DNA from: a virus
Length of the DNA: 20,169 nucleotides
Virus record (IMG/VR): IMGVR_UViG_3300025849_000288
Span: 1 to 20,169 of that record
Strand: one strand, 5' to 3'
The notes beneath the pieces are model-generated. The model was not told where the DNA came from. It saw only the letters and a list, made by a program, of their open reading frames with translations, and searched no databases. The position numbers were made by a program, and so were the translations under genes. Positions 13,907-19,788 of the stretch are shown piece by piece. Positions within the stretch are counted from its first letter, which is position 1; each line of letters starts with the position of its first letter.

Positions 13907-14338
13907 TCAAATATACAAAACTTTTCCTTTATCGTAGTCTAAAAACGTAATATATTTATAAATAAAATTTCTTCTACGAAAATCAGTTGTTTCGGGCATA
14001 GTTTTCCAAAACCATTTATCTATAGTAACCTTATTTAGATTGTAGACAAGTACACTATCATCATCAAAGAAGTTTAGATACAGACCTTGTGATGCTTTTT
14101 CGTTCTTAGTACGTCTTAGTATTCTCTCATATTTGTGCATCTCCAGTAGTATGCCCTCGCTATACTTATCCCTAGCAAAATCTAAAGTAAAGTTTCTTTG
14201 CTTCATTTCGCAATAGAACTTCCTGTCATCCCACTTGTAAGTAAAATCCCAAAAATCATACTTTCCCTCGCAAGGGACACAATCAATTTTATACTTACTA
14301 GCAAATCGGTCTAACAAGTTTAGTTCTTTTTTAGTCAC
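13907..14338 (-). CDS. Unknown protein, possible PD-(D/E)XK nuclease
   Basis: The 143-residue protein starts with GTG (14338-14336), overlapping the upstream stop by eight bases; no ATG is placed better. It has many aromatic and basic residues. The segment YDFWDFTYKWDDRKFYCEMK (about residues 27-46) has a D followed by a beta hairpin and E-x-K, the spacing of PD-(D/E)XK nucleases, and it is preceded by a helix (LNLLDRFASKYKI). The remainder (ILRRTKNEKASQGLYLNFFD, WKTMPETTDFRRRNFIYKY) would fit a small restriction-type fold. I cannot name a family. As the last gene before the strong terminator it belongs to the main early transcript. Confidence 0.6.
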   Translation of the reverse strand: MTKKELNLLDRFASKYKIDCVPCEGKYDFWDFTYKWDDRKFYCEMKQRNFTLDFARDKYSEGILLEMHKYERILRRTKNEKASQGLYLNFFDDDSVLVYNLNKVTIDKWFWKTMPETTDFRRRNFIYKYITFLDYDKGKVLYI

Positions 14339-14666
14339 CTTTATCTAATTTAGTTAATATATCTAGCTCTTGCTTCAACTCAATAACAGCGTTCGCCATC
14401 TCAAATTCCCTAGCACTAGCTAACATCTTTTCTCTCTTATACGTTTTCATCATAGTATATATATAGGTAAAAGCAAAAGCACTTTCCTCAAAGACAGTCA
14501 ACCTAGGCTTTAGTTTATTTGCCATAGGATGGTCCTTAAATTGCTTATACATTTCTACCACCTCTGCTTGATGTGCTATAAACTTATCAAGGCTATCTAA
14601 CTCATCCATACTAGGATCGGCTTCCCTTAATAAATTTATTGCTTTCATTGTTATTTCGTCTGCCAT
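14331..14666 (-). CDS. Unknown helical protein
   Basis: The 111-residue protein is predicted nearly all helical (MKAINLLREADPSMDELDSL, KFIAHQAEVVEMYKQFKDH, REKMLASAREFEMANAVIEL) with a likely coiled coil at the end (ELKQELDILTKLDK). No family recognised. It begins four bases after the upstream stop and overlaps the next gene, whose GTG start lies inside its last codons, so the two are translationally coupled. It may be a small oligomerising adaptor, which is inference only. Confidence 0.6.
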   Translation of the reverse strand: MADEITMKAINLLREADPSMDELDSLDKFIAHQAEVVEMYKQFKDHPMANKLKPRLTVFEESAFAFTYIYTMMKTYKREKMLASAREFEMANAVIELKQELDILTKLDKGD

Positions 14667-14670
14667 AGCT

Positions 14671-14928
14671 TTAGTCCATACACCATATAGGGGTCTTATC
14701 CCCTACATAGGAATTAATAGTATTATAATCTAGATATTCCATTGCATTTATATCTGACATATTCTCATCAGACATAAGTATATCAATGCACTTTTGGTAT
14801 GAGTAAATTAACCTTTGTGAATGGTGACAAATACCTATTACAGCATCATCAAAACCATCAGCAATAAGTAAATCCTCATCCTCCCAAAACTCAAGTATTT
14901 CTTCTAGTTTGTTCATATTATTCAACAT
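14671..14928 (-). CDS. Conserved phage protein of unknown function (ADGFDDAVIG type)
   Basis: The 85-residue protein has LLIADGFDDAVIGICHHSQR, LIYSYQKCIDILMS, then MEYLDYNTINSYVGDKTPIW. I recognise this as a common short phage protein pattern (adGfd.Ai.G.......vY....i...L......A.e...fN....y.G..TP). Its function is not known to me. Two starts are possible: ATG 14928-14926 (overlapping the upstream gene by 11 bases) or ATG 14916-14914 (MNKLEEILEFW); the second fits the conserved part equally well. Confidence 0.65.
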   Translation of the reverse strand: MLNNMNKLEEILEFWEDEDLLIADGFDDAVIGICHHSQRLIYSYQKCIDILMSDENMSDINAMEYLDYNTINSYVGDKTPIWCMD

Positions 14929-15217
14929 AACTTACATCAGCCCCCCAATCCTTAAGGCATTTTACTACTTCTTCGTCTATTTCAAAAACACCATCATAAT
15001 CAACAAGTTCATTACCTTCAAACCATAAACCACCCTCTCCGTAGTAATCTTCTCCTCCGCTTTCTTCATCATATAATTCAAAAGAACCACGTTGATCATC
15101 TTTATCCCAAATTACAATATATTGCATTGTTCTTTTCTCTCTATCAACGTGAGGGGTGTGTGTACTTTCCCACCCTACATATCTTACTTTCTTAAAATCT
15201 TTTTTTAGTTGACTCAT
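14918..15217 (-). CDS. Unknown acidic protein
   Basis: The 99-residue protein has a basic N-terminus (SQLKKDFKKVRYVGW) and a strongly acidic, Gly/Tyr-rich remainder (SFELYDEESGGEDYYGEGGL, VDYDGVFEIDEEVVKC). It is probably beta-rich. No family recognised. It starts two bases after the helicase stop and overlaps the next gene by 11 bases. The acidity could suit interaction with a DNA-binding protein, but nothing in the sequence proves this. Confidence 0.6.
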   Translation of the reverse strand: MSQLKKDFKKVRYVGWESTHTPHVDREKRTMQYIVIWDKDDQRGSFELYDEESGGEDYYGEGGLWFEGNELVDYDGVFEIDEEVVKCLKDWGADVSYVE

Positions 15218-15219
15218 AA

Positions 15220-16143
15220 TTAAAATGTTTGGTTAGTTCTTCTTACTTTATCTAATGGGTCTACTAGACTACCATTTTCATTCAGATACTCGAATCTACG
15301 TTTTTTATACGAATAAAACAAGTTGATAGGGTCTAACTCAGGTGTAGGCACTCCGACAAGTTTCTGAAACTTAATCTTTTGTACGTGAATTTCAGTTACG
15401 TTCCAATTATCACTCTGTGGATTTCTATGAAACACAAGGAAGTTATCCGCCCTATTGCCAAACATAGCACCAAACTCTACATCGCTCATATTTGGAGCAG
15501 GTCTAGTACCATCATCGTTTCTTCTCCTATTCGCAGCAGTACCTGGATGAACCACAAGGTAAAACATAACATTAAACTTTTTAATAAACCGCCTAATATT
15601 ACTCAAAGCATCATAATAATACTCATACTTAGATTGCTTCTCTGCGGCTTTTAAATCATTCAAAGGATCAAGAGATACACCATCGTAATGCTCTACTTGC
15701 ATCATATCGCTAAACGATTGCAGCACATCCTCTACGGTAGGTGTCTCATCAAATGTAAGTACGGTAAAGTGCTTGTATGCCCAATCAATAGACATCAAAT
15801 AATCGTCTTGATTCATCCTATCCGAAAAGTCTTTATCTGCTGTTTTACCACAATACATCTCAGCGATGTCTATCATCAAATCACCCACAGGTTCGTTCTC
15901 AGGACAATACATTAACCACCTATAACCATATAGCTTAGATGCCATTATCATAAGAAATAATTGTGTAGTTGTTTTACCAATGTTAGCAAAACCAGTCATT
16001 ATTGTAAGTTCACCTTTACGAAACGTATAGTGAGGATTAAGAGGGTTTATACCCGTAGATTTACCTTTAGTGTACCCTTTGGAGTATATCTCCTTACAAT
16101 AGCTTACTACCTCCTCACGAGAGGTCATTCTATAAAGAGCCAT
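15220..16143 (-). CDS. DnaB/Twinkle-type replicative helicase core
   Basis: The 307-residue protein has a RecA-like ATPase core without an N-terminal primase or DnaB-N domain. Walker A is GFANIGKTT (51-59), preceded by FRKGELTIMT as in DnaB/Twinkle (rpGel.vv.G.P..GKT). A catalytic Glu lies in MYCPENEP (79-85), Walker B in YDGVSLDPLNDL (153-164), a sensor-like strand in VMFYLVVHPG (192-201), and GNRADNFLVFHR (229-240) matches the DnaB ADN..L..R motif. It should unwind DNA at the phage fork as a ring. The start overlaps the organiser gene stop (TAATG), consistent with a loader-helicase pair made together. Confidence 0.85.
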   Translation of the reverse strand: MALYRMTSREEVVSYCKEIYSKGYTKGKSTGINPLNPHYTFRKGELTIMTGFANIGKTTTQLFLMIMASKLYGYRWLMYCPENEPVGDLMIDIAEMYCGKTADKDFSDRMNQDDYLMSIDWAYKHFTVLTFDETPTVEDVLQSFSDMMQVEHYDGVSLDPLNDLKAAEKQSKYEYYYDALSNIRRFIKKFNVMFYLVVHPGTAANRRRNDDGTRPAPNMSDVEFGAMFGNRADNFLVFHRNPQSDNWNVTEIHVQKIKFQKLVGVPTPELDPINLFYSYKKRRFEYLNENGSLVDPLDKVRRTNQTF

Positions 16144-16769
16144 TATGATTTCATCGCTTGAAGTTGACCACCTAAATAATCTGAATCAGGTTTAGTTTGC
16201 TTGTCTCTAGAAACCCATCCTGAAGCTGCCATCTTCCAATTCTTCATTTTATTCTTACCTACCTTCCATCCATTGGACTCGTAGAAATAATAAAACTTTT
16301 CGCCATCTTTTTTATTACTTCCTTTTAGTATAAAGTAATCAACTACTTCTTTTATACTTTTAGGTTTAGCTTGTTCTTTAGATTCTTTTACAGATAATTG
16401 AGTTGGTTCAGAAATATCACCATCCCAATTTAAATCATTATCGTTAAGTAGCTTTAATATAGACTTATGTACTCTGTTATTAGCGTTAAGGTTTGATCCA
16501 TACTGAAATTCTATAAACCCAGTTAAATACCACCTTCCGTTTTCTAATATTGATATTCTTAATTTATCTTCATTTACTTGTACAAGAAACTTATTAAGGT
16601 CAATTTCATCACCTATAAGCATCTCAAATAATCTTTTGTTTGGTTTGAATATTCCTGCGTGATTACAATTATCACAAATATATATCCAAAATAGTTTCTG
16701 AGTTAGAGATAAGTCTAAGTACCAATCTTCTTCCCATTTCATCGTGTCGGTAAATCGTTTAGCCATCAT
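16143..16769 (-). CDS. Replisome organiser / helicase-loader-like protein
   Basis: The 208-residue protein has an N-terminal part typical of phage replisome organisers and DnaD-like proteins: MAKRFTDTMKWEEDWYLDLS, LFWIYICDNCNHAGIFKPN, with a winged-helix look up to about residue 110. A linker of E, K and P follows, then SIKEVVDYFILKGSNKKDGE, KFYYFYESNGWKVGKNKMK and WKMAASGWV. The last pattern (a.kFy.yYes.GW.vgk..mk.Wk.A...W) is frequent at the end of phage replication initiators. Two adjacent ATG codons are possible starts (MMAKRF). It probably recognises the origin or loads the helicase encoded next to it. A terminator hairpin separates it from the upstream SSB-like gene. Confidence 0.7.
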   Translation of the reverse strand: MMAKRFTDTMKWEEDWYLDLSLTQKLFWIYICDNCNHAGIFKPNKRLFEMLIGDEIDLNKFLVQVNEDKLRISILENGRWYLTGFIEFQYGSNLNANNRVHKSILKLLNDNDLNWDGDISEPTQLSVKESKEQAKPKSIKEVVDYFILKGSNKKDGEKFYYFYESNGWKVGKNKMKNWKMAASGWVSRDKQTKPDSDYLGGQLQAMKS

Positions 16770-16810
16770 TCCTTAGTTTAGTTTGGTTAATTGTGTAGAA
16801 ATAAATAAGA

Positions 16811-16830
16811 GAGGGGTTGTTACACCCCTC
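16811..16830 (-). terminator. Hairpin terminator or attenuator inside the early block
   Basis: On the - strand GAGGGGT (16830-16824) and ACCCCTC (16817-16811) form a perfect 7-base-pair stem around GTAACA, followed by TCTTATTTATTT. It lies after the SSB-like gene and before the replisome organiser. No TAnnTTTG promoter box is visible in the following 40 bases, so the helicase genes would depend on read-through. Confidence 0.7.
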
Positions 16831-16835
16831 CAATA

Positions 16836-17195
16836 TTAAAATGGTAAATCATCAGCTTTATGGAACTCCTCTTTTGGAGCTTCAGTCTTAGCCGCTTCGT
16901 TACCTCCTGCATTCGTAAATACTTTCCAAGCCTGGAGGTCAGTATAGAATCTATCATTGTATTCTCTAGACTCTACGTTAAAGCTAACATCAACCTTTTG
17001 ACCTACCTTGTTGTACTTTAGAAAGTTCTCTACCTTCTCCTCTCCGAACACACTAAAGAAAACATCCTTTGGGTATTCGCTTGTAGTTTGCACTACGAAA
17101 CCTAGCTTCTTCCAAGTTTTTCCACTTGACTTAGCTGTTCCTTCTTGTACATCAGTAATTTTAGTGATTGTACCTGTAATTTGTAAGTTACTCAT
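16836..17195 (-). CDS. Single-stranded DNA-binding-type protein, DUF3127
   Basis: The 119-residue protein begins with the OB-fold pattern LQITGTITKITDVQEGTAKS, WKKLGFVVQTTSEYPKDVFF, and VGQKVDVSFNVESREYNDRF, ending in a flexible tail with KADDLPF. This matches DUF3127, a Bacteroidota OB-fold family, and the D-D-L-P-F tip is the usual SSB partner-docking tail. It should coat ssDNA during replication and recombination and recruit partners through the tail. It is coupled to the upstream gene by an ATGA overlap and followed by a terminator, which would favour high expression of this first segment. Confidence 0.85.
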   Translation of the reverse strand: MSNLQITGTITKITDVQEGTAKSSGKTWKKLGFVVQTTSEYPKDVFFSVFGEEKVENFLKYNKVGQKVDVSFNVESREYNDRFYTDLQAWKVFTNAGGNEAAKTEAPKEEFHKADDLPF

Positions 17196-17449
17196 AATTC
17201 AGAATTTAATTGATTATACTCGTTAACAACTTCTTTGACGAAGTTAGCAAATTTTTTTGAATTTAACATTTCTTCTACTAAAATCTCTCTTAGTATCTCT
17301 CCATCGGTTCGTACATAGGCTCTTGTAATAAGTTCTTCTTCAGGTTCAAAATCCTTATCTTTAACTTTACACTCTGCCGATATAATAATGTACTCATCAC
17401 AATTCTCTGTGATTTCTTCGTGTGCTACATCTAGTCTATCTATTTTCAT
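17192..17449 (-). CDS. Unknown acidic protein
   Basis: The 85-residue protein (MKIDRLDVAHEEITENCDEY..., then KDFEPEEELITRAYVRTDGE, ILREILVEEMLNSKKFANFV) looks like a small alpha/beta fold with an acidic middle. No family recognised. It overlaps the DnaA-like gene by 14 bases upstream and the SSB gene by four bases downstream, so it is translated within the replication block. Any role in replication rests on this context only. Confidence 0.6.
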   Translation of the reverse strand: MKIDRLDVAHEEITENCDEYIIISAECKVKDKDFEPEEELITRAYVRTDGEILREILVEEMLNSKKFANFVKEVVNEYNQLNSEL

Positions 17450-17852
17450 AAAGATTCATAATTTCATCAGTTTTATCTTTAATGGTTAAACCTGATGTTA
17501 ATATTTCAGAAATTCTAGTTTTTCTATCAATGCTAAATATGTGCTGTATATCACCTTTAAACATAGATTTTAAAAACTGATAATCTTTATCGTACTCAGT
17601 TAATATCTCAAAAGTTTTGTTTGAATGAAGTACAGTTGAATGATCCCCATTAGTTAGTAAACCTATCTCAGATAACGTCAAGTCATCACTCATACAAAGG
17701 TAGTACCGAAGGGAATGTCTAGCGTTGGTTATGTTTCTTAACCTAGACCTACCCAATACTTCTGAATTTGTTACTCCCCAGTACCTTGTTACTAATGATA
17801 ATCCTTCTTTTAATCTTCTTTTACCATAAGGTGTTGCTTTCTTGCTTCTCAT
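17436..17852 (-). CDS. Free-standing DnaA domain IV-like DNA-binding protein
   Basis: The 138-residue protein contains the DnaA C-terminal duplex-DNA-binding domain: VTRYWGVTNSEVLGRSRLRN (about 21-40), ITNARHSLRYYLC, LTLSEIGLLTNGDHSTVLHS (about 58-77). GDHSTVLHS is the DnaA signature (xDHTTVxHA) that reads DnaA boxes. The ATPase domain III and other DnaA parts are absent. A basic N-terminus (MRSKKATPYGKRRLKEG) and a C-terminal helical extension (~90-138) complete it. It may mark the phage origin, compete with host DnaA, or act as a repressor. It overlaps genes on both sides by a few bases (ATGA with the exonuclease gene). Confidence 0.85.
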   Translation of the reverse strand: MRSKKATPYGKRRLKEGLSLVTRYWGVTNSEVLGRSRLRNITNARHSLRYYLCMSDDLTLSEIGLLTNGDHSTVLHSNKTFEILTEYDKDYQFLKSMFKGDIQHIFSIDRKTRISEILTSGLTIKDKTDEIMNLYENR

Positions 17853-18625
17853 AATTCTTCGTGTATAATGTGGTTAGTTGCTTTAGTTTCTGTTTCGCAA
17901 AACATTCTTTTCTTCTCTAATAAATCTATGTACTCTTGTCTACCTGAATCTAGAAACATCTCAGAACACCTAAATATACCTATTTGATGTGGTGCATTAG
18001 ACTCAATTACAATAAATACAAACTCCTTTGCACCAAAACCATCCATATAGAATGCAGCTTGTCTATTGTAAGCGTAACGATAAGCACTCTTTTTAAAGTC
18101 TGCTACATCTTTTCCTGTGGTCTTGATGTCTACTAATACATCACCACCATCTACAAGAATATCTGCTTTACCTTTGCACTTTGTCATTGTGTTAAAGTCT
18201 ATCCAACACTTAGGAACTTCAGTCTGACAATTATCTAAAATGTCTTTAACATCCTTACAAGCCAACAACTTGTTCTTAAGTTTAAGTGCTAGAGCGTATT
18301 GATCCATAGTCATAAGATACTTGCGACCACTTGCACAATCTTCCTCTAGATTTAACTTCCAAGCTTTATTCATCTTGCTAGTCATTCCCTTATCTCTTTC
18401 AGGTCTATCTTCAGGATTAAACACCACAAAGTTTTCTTGGTATTTCTCTGGCTCTAATATAAGCGTGTGTACCAAAGCTCCGAACCTTAATGCAGGAGAG
18501 TCTACCTTGCCTCCGTTACGCATCTTCCAATAGTAAGCAGGACCTCTCTTAATGTAACCTAACTGAGAATTAGTCACATAATCATAGTCTCCGTAATATT
18601 CCTCGTCTGTGTTAAAAGTTTTCAT
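17849..18625 (-). CDS. RecE/ExoVIII-type PD-(D/E)XK exonuclease
   Basis: The 258-residue protein has the features of the RecE C-terminal nuclease/PDDEXK_1 group: an N-terminal YDYVTNSQLGYIKRGPAYYW, GALVHTLILEPE (49-60, with H53), KGKADILVDGGDVLVDIKTT (151-170, giving D155 and the D166-x-K168 pair), and RYAYNRQAAFYMDGF (183-197, with Q189) closing the active site. The enzyme would resect dsDNA ends to give 3' ssDNA for annealing. It lies in one transcript with the DnaA-like and SSB-like genes. No RecT, Erf or Red-beta-like annealing protein is recognisable next to it; the 159-residue protein upstream is the candidate partner. Confidence 0.85.
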   Translation of the reverse strand: MKTFNTDEEYYGDYDYVTNSQLGYIKRGPAYYWKMRNGGKVDSPALRFGALVHTLILEPEKYQENFVVFNPEDRPERDKGMTSKMNKAWKLNLEEDCASGRKYLMTMDQYALALKLKNKLLACKDVKDILDNCQTEVPKCWIDFNTMTKCKGKADILVDGGDVLVDIKTTGKDVADFKKSAYRYAYNRQAAFYMDGFGAKEFVFIVIESNAPHQIGIFRCSEMFLDSGRQEYIDLLEKKRMFCETETKATNHIIHEEL

Positions 18626-18630
18626 AGTAG

Positions 18631-18783
18631 TTATTCTTTAAGTTTATTGACTAATTTGTTTGCATCACCGTTAAATATCCACACTACAAAGCTACCTACT
18701 ATGTGAATTATAAAACACATCCAAATCCACCAAGGGGCATTAGCTATTGATAATATCCAGGCTATAATGATTAACAGCATCAT
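18631..18783 (-). CDS. Small membrane protein, unknown
   Basis: A 50-residue frame from ATG 18783-18781 (a second ATG follows directly) to TAA 18633-18631. The product MMLLIIIAWILSIANAPWWI..., with CFIIHIVGSFVVWIF and a polar end NGDANKLVNKLKE, has two hydrophobic stretches with a Trp pair at the turn, so one long or two short membrane helices. It overlaps the upstream stop by ATGA and ends five bases before the exonuclease ATG. This tight fit, plus full coverage of an otherwise empty 155-base gap, makes it a real gene. Possible roles such as membrane anchoring or superinfection exclusion are guesses. Confidence 0.65.
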   Translation of the reverse strand: MMLLIIIAWILSIANAPWWIWMCFIIHIVGSFVVWIFNGDANKLVNKLKE

Positions 18784-19259
18784 CCTTTTAACGCTTTAGT
18801 AATCTTAGACTTTTGCTCTACACTACACTCGTATCGCAACAGAGCTTGTTCTACTTGACTACCTTTACCCGACTTGATAGCATCGAGCATACTAGTCTCA
18901 ATATCCTTAGTCATCTTCTGTCTACTTGGTTTCTTATCTCTAATCCTAAGAGCATCTACCACCTCGCCAAAAGCCTTAACTCCTTGCTCTACATAAAGAG
19001 TAACCTGCGTACCTGTCCAATCTTGAACAAGTCCACTACCTGCTACCTTCTCGATTGCCTTTGCATTGGTTCGGTTAAGTATCATCGGTTTGTCAAACTC
19101 CTTAAAGTAAACTACAAAGCAATCTTCTTTCCTGCCTTGCTGTCCAGTTACTTTGTCTGTATCTAACTTAGTAATAGTAACCACCGCTTCTTTCTTTCCA
19201 TCAAGAGAGTAAGATCCAAGATAGTCGTAGTTAAATTGTTTTTTCCAATGTCCATTCAT
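18780..19259 (-). CDS. Conserved phage protein of the recombination block, unknown function
   Basis: The 159-residue protein has a beta-rich first part: HWKKQFNYDYLGSYSLDGKK, AVVTITKL, CFVVYFKEFDKPMILNRTNA, LVQDWTGTQVTLYVEQGVK, DALRIRDKKPS (to about residue 111). A helical, charged end follows (MTKDIETSMLDAIKSGKGSQ, VEQALLRYE). I recognise the pattern K.miLN.TN...i....gs.....W.G..i.Ly as a frequent phage protein often near nuclease/annealase genes, but its function is not known to me. Position before the RecE-like gene makes a ssDNA-binding or annealing role worth considering; nothing in the sequence proves it. Confidence 0.65.
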   Translation of the reverse strand: MNGHWKKQFNYDYLGSYSLDGKKEAVVTITKLDTDKVTGQQGRKEDCFVVYFKEFDKPMILNRTNAKAIEKVAGSGLVQDWTGTQVTLYVEQGVKAFGEVVDALRIRDKKPSRQKMTKDIETSMLDAIKSGKGSQVEQALLRYECSVEQKSKITKALKG

Positions 19260-19328
19260 AATATATAGTTGTTTAAATGTTACTTAGTTAATAAAGGGGG
19301 GGCGGTATAAATTCTTAGCACCACCACC

Positions 19329-19361
19329 GCTGTAAACGCAACTTTCACTTTGCGTGTTAGC
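19329..19361. other. Imperfect inverted repeat between two early genes
   Basis: GCTGTAAACGCAA and TTGCGTGTTAGC pair around CTTTCAC-type loop sequence: a perfect 6-base-pair inner stem (ACGCAA/TTGCGT) and further outer pairs with small bulges. It lies in the 107-base gap between the two first leftward genes. The tract after it on the leftward transcript is not U-rich, so it is not a clear terminator; an RNA element or a protein site is possible. The rest of the gap holds a C-tract (seven G on the + strand at 19296-19302) and no promoter box. Confidence 0.4.
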
Positions 19362-19366
19362 ACTTT

Positions 19367-19630
19367 CTAGTTTATTTTAATTAAGCTCTCATAAGATTGC
19401 TTTACAAAAGAATTAACCATCTCAGTAAATGGAACAGAACAGTTGTTTATTTCTTGTTTTCTTCCTGAAAGCATATATAATGTACATCTTATGATAGGAG
19501 GATTTCCACCATCATATACATTAGGGAAATATGCAAATGATATTTTTACATCTACACAAACTTCAGTATGGTTTATATTCCAACATCTAATTATCATAGG
19601 TCGAACCATTTCGATTAAATCTTCTTTCAT
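19367..19630 (-). CDS. Unknown protein, first gene of the leftward early block
   Basis: The 87-residue protein (MKEDLIEMVRPMIIRCWNIN..., VKISFAYFPNVYDGGNPPII, RCTLYMLSGRKQEINNCSVP, FTEMVNSFVKQSYESL) looks like a small alpha/beta fold: helix, strands, helix. No family recognised. It lies directly downstream of the probable early promoter, a place where phages often encode host-takeover or anti-defence proteins, but that is inference from position only. Confidence 0.6.
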   Translation of the reverse strand: MKEDLIEMVRPMIIRCWNINHTEVCVDVKISFAYFPNVYDGGNPPIIRCTLYMLSGRKQEINNCSVPFTEMVNSFVKQSYESLIKIN

Positions 19631-19670
19631 TTTGTAGGTTTTGATTGTTTAGTAATTGTTAATTCTTTTA

Positions 19671-19678
19671 CAAACATA
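19671..19678 (-). promoter_or_regulatory. Probable early promoter -7 box
   Basis: TATGTTTG on the - strand is a full match to TAnnTTTG, about 40 bases before the first early ATG, giving a leader of roughly 30 bases. No TTG lies at the ideal 17-23 base distance (the nearest is at 12), so a weak -33 element or activator help is likely. Confidence 0.5.
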
Positions 19679-19760
19679 ATAAAGTTTTTTCAATTAAAAA
19701 AATAAAATCGCCCAGGGGTTCATAAAAAACACGTTAAATGGAGAAAAAATGAGCAGGGGA

Positions 19761-19788
19761 CCCCCTCCCCCCTCCCCTCCCCTACCCC
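19761..19788 (-). other. G-quadruplex-forming tract
   Basis: On the + strand five C runs (5, 6, 4, 4, 4 bases) are separated by T, T, T and TA; the - strand therefore carries five G runs of at least four with loops of one or two bases. This is among the strongest quadruplex patterns possible and stands out sharply in an AT-rich genome. The odd palindrome GGGGACCCC (19756-19764) overlaps its edge. Confidence 0.8.

Noticed and set aside
18675-18683. ATATCCACA, one mismatch from the DnaA box TTATCCACA
   Set aside because: A single near match inside the coding sequence of the 50-aa membrane protein; no cluster of boxes, so not evidence for an origin there.
19329-19361. Possible integron attC-like site
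   Set aside because: The inverted repeat has GTTAGC/GCTAAC-like ends but does not fit the RYYYAAC/GTTRRRY core sites, and no integrase or cassette structure is present.
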